Shown: positions 32,814 to 45,337 of the stretch, piece by piece
How positions within the stretch are numbered: the first letter of the stretch is position 1
Layout of the letters: every line of letters starts with the position of its first letter
DNA from: Chloranthus sessilifolius
Lineage: Eukaryota > Streptophyta > Magnoliopsida > Chloranthales > Chloranthaceae
Assembly: GCA_021018995.1 (NCBI GenBank)
Contig: JAJIZI010000022.1
Location: 124,001 to 188,000, forward strand
Reading direction: 5' to 3'
DNA length: 64,000 bases
The notes under the pieces: model-generated
Told to the model about the DNA's origin: nothing
Databases searched by the model: none
What the model saw: the letters and a program-made list of their open reading frames with translations, nothing else
Position numbers and translations under genes: made by a program

Positions 32814-34641
32814 TGTTAAGTAGTGAAAAATACCATTTTTCACCCCTAAACATGAGCCTTGAAAGACCCTTGAGAAGACTAAATAAGTGCTTTAGTGTGC
32901 ATTTTACAGCTAACCAATCAGACAGGTCCAAATCCGAAAAGCATCCCAAAAAGATCAAAAAGCTGACAGCTCATGTCAAGTTTAAAGAAGGAGTGAAGAA
33001 ACAGCCTCAGCAATGGCTAAAGAGGGTCTAAAAGAGCAGACAAAGACCTGAAGCAAGAGAGAGAGCCATTCGCAAAGAAAAAATCAAGTTAAAAGTCAAT
33101 TCGCAAAGAAGAATGGGAGCCTAGAGTTCAATTCGCAAAGAACTTCTACTATTCGCAAAGAACTTGCACTTTTCGTAAAGAACCTTGAACTTTGCGAAAA
33201 GAAGAAAACACTCCTCGAAAAGAAGATTGAACTTTGCGAACAGAGCTTCAGAAGTCATTGAACTTTGCGAAAAGGCCCCTGAACTCTGCGAAATGGCATT
33301 CTGGGGATTTGCAGCTCGTCCGAAGGGTATTTCAGGAAACTTTGCACGCGCCCCAATGCAATCAAAAGACCAGGAACATTCCGGAAGGTTCCAATCAAGA
33401 TCCGAAGGCATATTCCAACCCATGTGAGCGCCCAAAGTTAAATTACCTGGCGGGAACTTCCAGAAGCTCAAACAGAATTTCAAACCCATAACAGAATTGA
33501 TGCTTCTGGCACCTGATTGGCCGAACCAGATCAGAGCATTTCCATTGGCCAAAACAGATCTGGATCCCCGTGCTCAACCCTCATTGGGCAATCCAGATCT
33601 AAAGCATTCCTGATTGGTCAATCCAGCCATGCGCAGGATGGAGGAAAAAGTATAAATAGAGAAGCCATTCGCCCAAATTGGGCATCCAGATTTTAGAGTT
33701 TTCATCTCTGTTTCCCTCATTCCGGTCAGATAGCTTATCTGAACCCCCTGTAATCCCTTCTTGTAGTTTACCTTTGAGAGCCATTGTGAGTGATTTGTAC
33801 TTCCAAGTTCGGATTCAAGACTGTAAGTCTGAGGGCTCTCTAAGAAGCCGTGCTTTGTAATTGTAATTTTGGATTTTAAAAGGTTGCTGTAATTTGTGTC
33901 TTCTCCATTGGAGTCATGTCGAGGGTTCTGAATGTTCACCTTAGTGCATTAGACTTCTTTAGATTCACTCATCCGCATGCAACTTCCCTTAATTCATCAC
34001 CCCTGTGCGAATTAGCGTTGGTAACCTAATTCTAGCAGCATTTACTGTGATGTTCATGTTCTGAACTAAAGAATAGGCCACAACTATTGGATGATCTGTG
34101 ACCATTTAAGTGGACAGATCAAAGCCATAAGTCTAAACCTATTCCTTAATTCGGATTTATTTCTCTTACATCTGTGCTGGTAGCCAGATGAAGATTGAAT
34201 CTGCTCTGTTGAACTACAGATTCTCCATTAAAATTCAGAGGCTAAAGTACATGAAGCTATTATTTCTGCATTTGTCTTATTTTAAACATCTCCCCAACTC
34301 GGATCTGGATCATGTAGTTAGTTCTTTTCTTTATTTGCTTATAGTTAAATGTGACACAATCCAACACTCTCTTTTATCTATTCTTTTTTAGATAATTATA
34401 GAGCCAGATCTGGTAGCACAGATCTGGAGGTTTATCTCTCAGTTTAGACAAAATTCTCTGAGGACGATCTTGAAATACTTACTTTTAAAACTTGCTTCAA
34501 TTGGCCCTGATCTTGCAGGCCGTGTTAGCTAATGTGCTGATATCCCTTTCATAAGTTAACATCCATATAACCTAGCATTCTTTAATTCTTTAATTTTTGA
34601 TTCATAATGCACACAATTATGGCACACTTGGAGCAACAACA
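32814..34641 (+). repeat. LTR4 (1828 bp)
   Basis: TGTTAAG to GCAACAACA, TATAAATA at 33651-33658, with the 24-bp U3 segment as in LTR2. Clean over almost its whole length; a noisy patch begins near 34480. Confidence 0.9.
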
Positions 34642-34647
34642 AGTTTT

Positions 34648-34665
34648 TGGCGCCGTTGCCGGGGA
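34648..34665 (+). promoter_or_regulatory. Primer-binding site of copy 4, tRNA-Asp
   Basis: TGGCGCCGTTGCCGGGGA, a perfect match to the copy 1 site, six bases after the LTR4 end. Confidence 0.85.
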
Positions 34666-34811
34666 AGTTTGTTCTAAAATAGATAGACCTATGTTTATTT
34701 TCATTTATTAATTTTGTTGTTATTTTTATGCAGCGTACAGCTGTGTAAAAGGAAAGGAAAGTTCTTACATAGAACAGTTTGTTTGTCAGACAAACTCTCT
34801 CACGAAGTTGT

Positions 34812-37800
34812 ATGTTTGGCAGAGAACCCTCAATCCTGAGATTCTCCCGTTAAATTCGTGAAGTTGAAAGACTCCTAAGAAACATACATCACGGACATAT
34901 CTGCTGAAATGGGTGAAGAAACAGAGATTGTTAAGAGACTACTTTGCCCCTGGTGCTTATAATTCCCCATTTTGCATTCAATTTCCCACAGTGGAGGGAA
35001 ATTATGAAATTAAGTCCTCCACCATCCAAATGTTGCCTTCATTCCATGGATTGAGTAAGGAAGACCCTTACAAACACATTGATGAATTTCTGGATTTATG
35101 CACAACATTTAACATAGCCGGGATCGGTCAGGCAACCAAACTTAGGCTCTTTCCTTTTCATTAAAGGACAAAGCTAGAGCATGGTTATCTATGTTAGCAC
35201 CAAACACCATCACAGCATGGAATGATTTACAATGTCAATTTTTGTCAAACTATTTCCCCATGACTAAAACCAGCCAACTGCGACAAAGCATCATCTCTTT
35301 TTCCCAAAACTCGATGAAACTTTCCATGATGCATGGGAAAGGTTTAAAGAACTCTTAAGGCAATGCCCTCACCATCAAATACCTAAATTGCAGCAGGTTA
35401 AAAGGTTCTATCAAGGAACCTGATCAAGGGCAAGAACATGGTGGATGCCTCTTGTGGAGGTACCTACTTGCAGAAAAGCAGTTGAAGAGGTTTGGGACCT
35501 CTTTGAGGTGATTGGAGAAAATTCAACCCAGAGGAATCTCTGTCAAGGGACACAGAGAATCCAGCTAGGATGAATAATCCCCAATTCACAAGAGGGAAAG
35601 TTTATGAAGTCAATGAGCTGGAAAGGAAAGTGGATAATTTGACCACAAAATTTGATAGGCTGATGGACTCATTTAAAGCTCCAAATGGGTCAAGAGTAGA
35701 GGAGGCATGTCTGATATGCCGTCCCCACTCATTCCATTGATCAATGTCCTCTCATCACAATTTCCAACTCATGATGGAACAAGCTCATGCAGCTCGATCT
35801 TATGGACAGATGCAATCGAATGACTACCCATGGAGATCTCATCCTAATCTCGGTGGAATCGGAAATTACCAGCCCCAACAGCAGCAGCCCAAAAATCAAT
35901 TACCTTTCAAACCAAATCGGAGAATTTTTATAATAAATCAAATTTTCACTAACCAACAACAAGCCATGCGATGCACCAGCCCCCCCTCCTAGATCCACGA
36001 CCTTTGAAGAGCGTGTCTTGAGTTCACTTCAAAATCTTGGAACTACATCTCGCATGAACCTTCATGAGCATTAAAAATTGAAGAAACTTCTGCCAACTCA
36101 AATTCATTGGCTAAGAGAGAAGAGGGTAATTACCTACCAACTCCGTGAACAATCCTAAGGGATAGTTCATGGTTGGAGAATCCTCAAATGGCCATGAGGA
36201 AATCAAAGTCTGACTACTTTGAGAAGTGGAAGAATAATAAACAACACAAAGGTAGTGAAGAGGAAAAGATGAAGAACAAGTGCAGAACAACAAATGGATA
36301 GCAATATGGTCATTGATTTACATCGTAAAATTCAAAAAATGAAAAAAGTAAAAATAACAAAATTGTTGAAAAGATGAGGAGGAGAATTTGTTCCTCACCT
36401 CCCATTTCCCCATGCAATGAAGTCAGTTTCTCCTTTTGACAAAGGAAACACAAAAATTGAGGAAATGATGGAGACATTCAAGCAAGTTAAAATTAATCTA
36501 CCTACCTTGATGCAATCAACAGTCCCCGCTATGCAAAATTTCTCAAAGAGGTGTGCACCCACAAAAGGCAATCTAGGATACATTTATCCAAGAAGGCCTT
36601 TGTCAGTGGAGAAAATCAACCAAGTGCTATCAATTGCAACACCACCTAAGATGCAAGACCCTCGAATCCCCACAATCCCCTGCATCATTGGGGAGCACAC
36701 CATTGAGAAAGCCTTGCTAGATCTGGTGCTAGTGTCAACCTCGCTTCCCTAATTCTCTATGAGAAGCTAGGTTTGGGAGAATTGAAACCCACTCAAGTGG
36801 TGTTACAACAAATGATGATCCGAAAGGAAACCTATGGGGTTGATTGAAGATGTTTTGGTAGGAGTAGACAAGTTTTTCTACCTGCTGACTTTTTGGTGTT
36901 GGACATGGAACCAACCAAAAGTACCACCGCCATCCCTGTCATTCGGGAAGACCATTCTGGCTACAGCTAATGCATGCATTCACTGCTGGTCTGGCATCAT
37001 GGCGGTGTCTTTTGGAAATATGAATGTTAGATTGAATGTGTATAAAGTTGTTACTCAACCTCAATTCTCTGCTGGGGAAAGTTTCCATGTTGACAACATT
37101 GATGAGCTGGTGGAGGAGTCTTTACAAACATTTCGCAAGGTAAAGACTCCACCACAGAATTTAAAATGATTGGGGATCCACCGAGAAAGAAGGAAAAGGA
37201 GATCAAATTCAAAGGAGTCTGCTTTGTGCAAGGCACTCACCTTGATCATCAAGTTCTCTCTCGTGGAGCCCTGCTCCCCTCCCTCCTCCACAAGTTACCA
37301 AGGTACCTTTGCTGCCATCTTTTCTCAGCCCACCTGAATTGGTAGTCAAAAACCTCTCCAAAAATCTGAAATATGTGTGTTTCGGAGATCATCAAACACT
37401 ACCTGTGAAGATTTCTTCCTCCCTTACAAAGGAGCAAGAAGAGGACCTGTTGGTAGTTCTAAAACAGCACAAGAAAGCAATTGGCTGGACCATTGCTGAT
37501 TTAGGAGGAAAAAACCCAGCTGTATGCATGCATAAGATCCACCTGGGAGAGGATGCCAAGCCTTCTAGAGAAATGCAAAGAAGGCTGAATCCTCACATGC
37601 AAGAAGTGGTAATGAAGGAAGTTGTCAAGCTGCTAGATGCTGGGGTCATTTACCCCATTTCAGATTCTGCTTGGGTAGCACCCACACAGGTGGTGCCTAA
37701 GAAATCTGGCATCACTGTTGTAGCAGCTGAATCTGGTAAACTTATGTCCACCAGACAAACAACAACTGGATGGAGGGTGCATAGACTACAGAAAATTAAA

Positions 37801-40168
37801 TACCATGACAAGGAAAGACCATTTCCTCCCTTCATTGACCAAATCCTTGATAAGCTTGCAGCAAAGCTTACTCTGCTTCCTTGATGGGTACTGGTTACAA
37901 CCAGATCCTGTACCCACAGGACCAAGAAAAGACCACCTTCACCGCCTTTGGCACTTTTGCCTATAGGAGGATGACCTAAGGTCTTTGCAATGTCCCTGCA
38001 ACTTTTCAAAGATGCATGTATGCCATCTTTTCGACATGATTGATCAATTCATGGAGATCTTCATGGATGACTTTTCAATTTATGGAGACAGCTTTTCCCA
38101 ATGCTTACACCACCTCAAGTTGCTGTTGCAAAGATGTGAAGATACCATTTTGGGTCTATGCTGGCAAAACAGTCATTTTATGGTCTCCAATGCCTTTGTC
38201 CTTGGACATGTGGTCTCCCTTATAGGCATACACGTGGACCAAGCAAAATTGATCTAATTGCACGTTTGCCTCCTCGCAGAACTGTTAAACAAAGCACAAG
38301 TTTCTTAGGGCATGCAGGATTTGATAGGAGGTTCAACAAAGATTTCAGTAAAATTTGCAAGCCACACTGTCATTTAGTGTGTCAAGATGTTGCTTTTGTG
38401 TTTACTAATGAATGCATCAGAGCCTTTGAGGTCCTTAAGAAATGTCTGATTTCAGCTCCCATCTTGCAGTGCCCATTCGCCACTGCCACCTTTGAGCTGA
38501 TGTGTGATGCATCAGACTATGCCCTAGGAGCTGTCCTAGGGCAGAGAAAGGATAAGCTTCCCCATGTCATAGCTTATGCCAGCAGATCCATGATAGATGC
38601 CCAGCTCAACTACACAACAACTGAGAAAGAGCTGCTGGCCATTGTGTTTGCATTGGAAAAATTCAGGCCTTATGTTTTAGGTTCACAAATTGTGGTCTGT
38701 ACTGACCACTCTGCGCTAAAGTACGTTCTGTCTAAAAAGGATACCAAGCCCAGATTAATCAGGTGGATCCACCTATTACAGGAGTCTGATCTACAGATTA
38801 AGGATAAGAAAGGAGTGGAGAATGTGGTGGCTGATCACCTCTCCAGAAGTCTCAATCGAGGATGATAGCTTACCCATTAATGAATCATTTCGATGAGCAA
38901 CTTTTGCCATCAATACCCAATCGTCCTTGGTTTGCAAACATAGACAACTTCTTGGCTATTGGACAGATTCCTCAACATTGGAATAGAATGGATAAAGATC
39001 TTTTCTTCTCACAAGTTAAACATTTCATTTGGGAAGATCCTTATCTATTCAAGAATTGTGCACTAAGTGATCGTAAAGTGTGTCCCGGACCATGAATTCG
39101 CATATTGTCAATGTGTCATGAACAGTGTGGAGGCCATTTCAGTGTAATAAAACAGCTGCAAAATTCTGCAGTGTGGTTTCTATTGGCCCACAATCTTTAA
39201 AGATGCCTTACGATCAGAATCTTGCCGTAATCGCCAAAAATCGGCAAGATTTCCAAAGAAACTCAATGCCCTCGCCAATCCCGGTAGTTGAGTTGTTTGA
39301 TGTTTGGGGCATAGATTTTATGGGCCCTTTCCCTTCTAATGGAAACAATTTCATCTTGGTAGCTGTGGATTATGTCTCCAAGTGGATTGAGGCCATAGCT
39401 ACCAAATCAATGATCACAAAGTGGTTTTAAGATTCCTCAAAGACCACATTTTTCCAGATTTGGATTCCCCAGAGCCATCATTAGTGATGGGGAAGCCACT
39501 TTACATGTGCGGTTTGACTCTCTATTAAAAAGTACTCATCACTCACGAGTAGCCACTCTATCATCCACAAACCAAAGGATGTGGAGATTTCAAATAGAGA
39601 GATCAAACACATTTTGGAAAAAAGCTGTGAAGAAGGATGAAAGGACCTGGTCCTTTAAGCTTAATGATGCTTTGTGGGCATACAGAACTCGCCTACAAGA
39701 CTCCTATAGGATGTCCCTTTCAGATGGTTTATGGCAAGGCATGCCATCTACCAAGAGAATTAGAATATAAGGCCTTGTGGGCAATCAAAACTTTTAATAT
39801 GGATCTAAGCTAACGCCGGTAACCACGGAAGCTTCAACTCATCGAACTGGAAGAACGAGGATGGATGCCTACACTAGCTCCAGTTGTACAAAGAAAAGGT
39901 TAAATCATTCCATGATAGGAGCCTCATGAGAAAAGAGTTCATACCGGGGTCCAAGGTATGGTTATTCAACTCTAAACTTAAATTCTTTCTGGCAAATTGA
40001 GATCCAGATGGGAAGGGCCATACACCGTCATCAAGGCCTCCCCTCAGAGTCATGGATATTTCAGATCCCAAGGATGGAAGAATACTCAAGGTAAATGGTC
40101 GAGGCTCAAACCATGCATTGAAAACACCGAGCCCTTGCACCTATCATCATGAATCTCCAAAATCGATG
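34812..40168 (+). pseudogene. gag-pol: Copy 4: heavily fragmented gag-pol
   Basis: The gag ATG equivalent is at 34812. Recognisable open pieces in order are: gag 34913-35164; Gln-rich linker 35744-35992; pre-protease 36417-36752; protease end 36834-37169 (partly shifted); RT fingers 37309-37884; RT palm with FMDD 37985-38257; thumb and RNase H 38158-38865; connection 38862-39095; integrase 39125-39430 and 39507-39770. The whole stretch 34480-41090 carries dense small gaps. In 38150-38500 there are in addition many G-to-C and C-to-G substitutions. It could not encode a working polyprotein as written, but some breaks are suspected sequence errors. Confidence 0.8.
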
Positions 40169-42639
40169 GTAGAAAAGTGTATAATATGTTTGTACAACAT
40201 TGTTTTTCCGATTTTTTCTTTGTTTCGCTATTTTTCTTGTCGCATAGTGTAAATACACTTCAAAGTTCAAATCGCAAAGTAAAAAGTACTGCTCGAAAAG
40301 TTCAAAGTTCTATTCGAACCGATTACGAGTCAGTAATGAACTACTCAAAAGAACCATGTTCTGCTCAATAGTTAAAATTTCCTTTTCGAATAGAAAATGG
40401 GAGAAGTCCTTTGCGAAAAGATCTTCTCGAGCCAAATCCATTTCAATAGACATATCAAGCTCAGTTCTTTCGAACTACACTTTCTCAAGATTTTTACCTT
40501 CGAAGACACTTTTGCTATTCAAATAGAGAAAAGGACTCTTTTGGAACTTTTCAACACTTAAGGGTGCTTTACATTTTACTTGTTAGTATATTAGGTCATT
40601 TTGAAAGTCACCGGATATCTGCAAACACTCTCCCAAGCAAAACCCTTTTCAAAACCCTAGCTCACCCTCTTCTCTCACGAGCTCCACACGAATAACCACC
40701 ATCTATTCTAATCTTCTGCGCTTTTCTCTTGTCGAAATCAAAGGGTAGAGCCCAGCATGATCTGTTCAAAGCAAAGAAACCCAACAGAGGAAACCCCTAG
40801 ATCGCGGTTGTTACTCACTTATTGGGGAATTAAATGCGTAGTTACTCATTGCCCACACGCATGCGTAATGCTACTTAATGACCCACGCTGATTCTCGGGC
40901 CATGAGCATTCCCAATGCCCCCATTCAAGTCCCACCCTTTAATTTGTTATTTTTCTTCTTATTGTTGCCTTGTTTCAATTTTTCCTATAATGTGACCATG
41001 CCACCTTTGAACCGGTGAGGACACTGTTCCCCATAGGTTTGGGGGGCAAAGCATGTGTAATTAGCATAAGGGCATCACAATCACCAAAGTAATCAGGAAA
41101 TGAATCAATTTACTTAAGAATCATGACAATGTGGAAATTTTAAAATTTTCTTTGCAAGAATTTAGACATTCTAAACCCTACAATATTCCACATTTCCATG
41201 ATGTTAACACCAGGAAAATACACTTGTATTAGCACATAGCAAGTCCACAGGAAGAGAAAAGGTAAAGATATACTTAAAAGCTCAAGGAAAAACCATAACC
41301 AGTGAGAATTGAGCCTATATGTTTTACATCTCTGTTGAAGAGTGACTGAGGCAACCCTTTTCCGATTCAAAGGACTGGCTGAGGCATTAGATCCACTAGA
41401 AATTAGGAAACTCCAAATCAAAACAAGCAACAGCATTCATGAAACTGAGGAAAAGATCAAGGCCTTCTTTGGACAGCTTGAGCTTAACAGAACCAACCAA
41501 GAAAGATCTGCCCTTGTTTGTACCCCAATTGAGCTATAAATCCTACAATGCTTCATCAAAACACCCATTTTTCTTGCACCTGAACCAATGGAACCAATTC
41601 AGCCTTCCCTCACCTTAAGAATTCAGGAGTTAAAGGAGAAAGAAGTAAAGATGGAACATTTCTGGGCAAATATCAAAATAAATGAAGAAGAAATACCTCA
41701 AAAATGGGCAGTATGGTGACTGAGAAAGTAAAAGAAAAAAAAAAAAAAAGAAAAAAAAAAAAGGGCAAAAAGGGCAAAAAGGGGAACTTTATGTTGAAAA
41801 TTCAAGATCAAAGGAAGAAGAACTGAGTACTTTGAACACGAGAATCTCAAAAGAAGCTAAACTCAAGAAGGTGGAGTCATGAACCACCTCCTTCACTTCC
41901 TGACTTCTCAAAAATCCAAACACCGTCCAACCTTCCTATCCCTGAAACCTCACTCCAAGGGCCGTACAACAAACCCAGCCTAAATGTCCTTGTGATCCAC
42001 AGTTGAGTGTACTGTCATGTGGAGAAAAGCAGGTTCCCAATCTATGGTGAGGAGATGTCAAGGATGCCAAAGACCTGAGAATCATGCCTATGCTCATGCT
42101 TACAAATCCACTTGGGAGATGTAACTGCTCTTGAGCTTGAGTGAAAATGAACCCTTCAACAAAAATCTTGATGAGAGTACACCCTGGTAAGTGTTTGGGT
42201 TGGAACTTGAGCACATTAAGTATGACTTATAACCTAATTTTTATTCAAATGATGAACTACTGCTGACACATTTGCATGATTTCTATGGCTGCTCACAGAT
42301 TGGAAAGAGTGAAACATTCATAAGGTTTATAAATGTTGAAATCCCCTTGCAAACAATAAACCTAAATTTCTGTTTAAACATTGATTCAAGAGTAACTAAT
42401 TTTGATCTTTGATTGCTCATGGGATGACAGTGCACTAATGCCAACTGTCCCATGGAGAAGTTTGTGGGTACCTTCACTGAAAACCCTCGGAAGACTTCAC
42501 TCCTCCTCTAGGGATCACCTAGGGGTTTAAAAGGCTTGTTGCATATGCTAAATGCACCTGTGCTTCCTACAAAAGTGGCTCTTTATTTTGCTTTTACGTT
42601 TCTTTGCTCAGGGACTAGCAAAGCTTAGGTTTGGGGGTG
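40169..42639 (+). other. Copy 4: 3' internal region and PPT (42626-42639)
   Basis: Noisy to about 41090, then clean. The internal PPT-like site near 41034 is changed to TTTGGGGGGCAA. Around 41342-41539 the coding-like relic appears as one longer frame, because the TGA seen in other copies reads CGA here; that change is itself of the CTG-to-CCG type and may be an error. Confidence 0.7.
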
Positions 42640-44452
42640 TGTTAAGTAGTGAAAAATACCATTTTTCACCCCTAAACATGAGCCTTGAAAGACCCTTGAG
42701 AAGACTAAATAAGTGCTTTAGTGTGCATTTTATAGCTAACCAATCAGACAGGTCCAAATCCGAAAAGCATCCCAAAAAGATCAAAAAGCTGACAGCTCAT
42801 GTCAAGTTTAAAGAAGGAGTGAAGAAACAGCCTCAGCAATGGCTAAAGAGGGTCTAAAAGAGCAGACAAAGACCTGAAGCAAGAGAGAGAGCCATTCGCA
42901 AAGAAAAAATCAAGTTAAAAGTCAATTCGCAAAGAAGAATGGGAGCCTAGAGTTCAATTCGCAAAGAACTTCTACTATTCGCAAAGAACTTGCACTTTTC
43001 GTAAAGAACCTTGAACTTTGCGAAAAGAAGAAAACACTCCTCGAAAAGAAGATTGAACTTTGCGAACAGAGCTTCAGAAGTCATTGAACTTTGCGAAAAG
43101 GCCCCTGAACTCTGCGAAATGGCATTCTGGGGATTTGCAGCTCGTCCGAAGGGTATTTCAGGAAACTTTGCACGCGCCCCAATGCAATCAAAAGACCAGG
43201 AACATTCCGGAAGGTTCCAATCAAGATCCGAAGGCATATTCCAACCCATGTGAGCGCCAAAGTTAAATTACCCGGAACTTCCGTAAGCTCAAACAGAATT
43301 TCAAACCCATAATGAATTGATGTTTCTGGCACCTGATTGGCCGAACCAGATTAGAGCATTTCCATTGGCCAAAACAGATCTGGATCCCCGTGCTCAACCC
43401 TCATTGGGCAATCCAGATCTTAAGCCTTCCTGGTTGGCCAATCCAGTCATTGGAAGGACGGAGGCAAAAGTATAAATAGAGAAGCCATTCGCCCAAATCG
43501 GTCATCCAGGTTTTAGAGTTTTCATCCCTGCTTCCCTCATTCCGGTCAGATAGCTTATCTGAACCCCCTGTAATCCCTTCTTGTAGTTTACCTTTGAGAG
43601 CCATTGTGAGTGATTTGTACTTCCAAGTTCGGATTCAAGACTGTAAGTCTGAGGGCTCTCTAAGAAGCCGTGCTCTGTAATTGTAATTTTGGATTTTAAA
43701 AGGTTGCTGTAATTTGTGTCTTCTCCATTGGAGTCATGTCGAGGGTTCTGAATGTTCACCTTAGTGCATTAGACTTCTTTAGATTCACTCATCCGCATGC
43801 AACTTCCCTTAATTCATCACCCCTGTGCGAATTAGCGTTGGTAACCTAATTCTAGCAGCATTTACAGTGATGTTCATGTTCTGAACTAAATAATAGGCCA
43901 CAACTATTGGATGATCTGTGACCATTTAAGTGGACAGATCATAGCCATAAGTCTAAACCTATTCCTTAATTCGGATTTATTTCTCTTACATCTGTGTTGG
44001 TAGCCAGATGAAGATTGAATCTGCTCTGTTGAACTACAGATTCTCCATTAAAATTCAGAGGCTAAAGTACATGAAGCTATTATTTCTGCATTTGTCTTAT
44101 TTTAAACATCTCCCCAACTCGGATCTGGATCATGTAGTTAGTTCTTTTCTTTATTTGCTTATAGTTAAATGTGACACAATCCAACACTCTCTTTTATCTA
44201 TTCTTTTTTTTAGATAATTATAGAGCCAGATCTGGAGGTTTATCTCTCAGTTTAGACAAAATTCTCTGTGGACGATCTTGAAATACTTACTTTTAAAACT
44301 TGCTACAATTGGCCCTGATCTTGCAGGCCAGTGTTAGCCCCAATGTGCTGATATCCCTTTCATAAGTTAACATCCATATAACCTAGCATTCTTTAATTCT
44401 TTAATTTTTGATTCATAATGCACACAATTATGGCACACTTGGAGCAACAACA
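42640..44452 (+). repeat. LTR5 (1813 bp)
   Basis: TGTTAAG to GCAACAACA, TATAAATA at 43471-43478, 24-bp U3 segment present. A patch at 43255-43510 around the CCAAT/TATA promoter differs from the other LTRs by many substitutions. A 12-bp stretch (TAGCACAGATCT context) is missing near 44236. Confidence 0.9.
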
Positions 44453-44458
44453 AGTTTT

Positions 44459-44476
44459 TGGCGCCGTTGCCGGGGA
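44459..44476 (+). promoter_or_regulatory. Primer-binding site of copy 5, tRNA-Asp
   Basis: TGGCGCCGTTGCCGGGGA, a perfect match to the copy 1 site, six bases after the LTR5 end. Confidence 0.85.
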
Positions 44477-44617
44477 AGTTTGTTCTAAAATAGATAGACC
44501 TATGTTTATTTTCATTTATTAATTTTGTTGTTATTTTTATGCAGCGTACAGCTGTGTAAAAGGAAAGGAAAGTTCTTACATAGACAGGTTTGCTGTACCA
44601 AACTCTCTCTGAGTTGT

Positions 44618-45337
44618 ATGTTTGGCAGGAGAACCCTCAATCCTGAGATTCTCCCGTTAAATTCAGAAGTTGAAAGACTCCTAAGAAACCGACATACATC
44701 ACAGACATCTGCTGAAATGGGTGAAGAACAGAGATTGTTAAGAGACTACTTTGCCCCTGGTGCTTATAATTCCCCATTTTGCATTCAATTTCCCACAGTG
44801 GAGGGAAATTATGAAATTAAGTCCTCCACCATCCAAATGTTGCCTTCATTCCATGGATTGAGTAAGGAAGACCCTTACAAACACATTGATGAATTTCTGG
44901 CTTTATGCACAACATTTAACATAGCTGGACTTGGTCCAGAGGCAACCAAGCTTAGGCTCTTTCCTTTTTCATTAAAGGACAAAGCTAGAGCATGGTTATC
45001 TATGTTAGCACCAAACAGCATCACATCATGGAATGATTTGCAATGTCAATTTTTGTCAAAATATTTCCCAATGACTAAAACCAGCCAACTGAGACAAAGC
45101 ATCATCTCTTTTTCCCAAAACTCAACTGAAACTTTCCATGAAGCATGGGAAAGGTTTAAAGAACTGTTAAGACAATGCCCTCACCATCAAATTCCTAAAT
45201 GGCAGCTGGTTCAAAGCTTCTATCAAGGAACTGATCAGAAGGGCAAGAACATGGTGGATGCCTCTTGTGGAGGTACCTACTTGCAGCAAAGGGTTGAAGA
45301 GGTTTGGGACCTCTTTGAGGTGATTGGGGAAAATTAA
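44618..45337 (+). CDS. gag-pol: Copy 5: gag capsid
   Basis: The ATG is equivalent to 4888 and the capsid domain is complete to DLFEVIGEN. It stops at TAA 45335-45337, where copy 1 has TTCAACCCAGCAGG and copy 5 TTAAACCCGCGAGG. The break coincides with the start of a noisy patch at about 45285. This is the best preserved gag among copies 3-5. Confidence 0.8.
   Translation: MFGRRTLNPEILPLNSEVERLLRNRHTSQTSAEMGEEQRLLRDYFAPGAYNSPFCIQFPTVEGNYEIKSSTIQMLPSFHGLSKEDPYKHIDEFLALCTTFNIAGLGPEATKLRLFPFSLKDKARAWLSMLAPNSITSWNDLQCQFLSKYFPMTKTSQLRQSIISFSQNSTETFHEAWERFKELLRQCPHHQIPKWQLVQSFYQGTDQKGKNMVDASCGGTYLQQRVEEVWDLFEVIGEN

Noticed and set aside
41342..41539. Longer 3' ORF unique to copy 4
   Set aside because: It is open only because TGA reads CGA in this copy, a CTG-to-CCG change of the suspected error type; the other copies have the stop.
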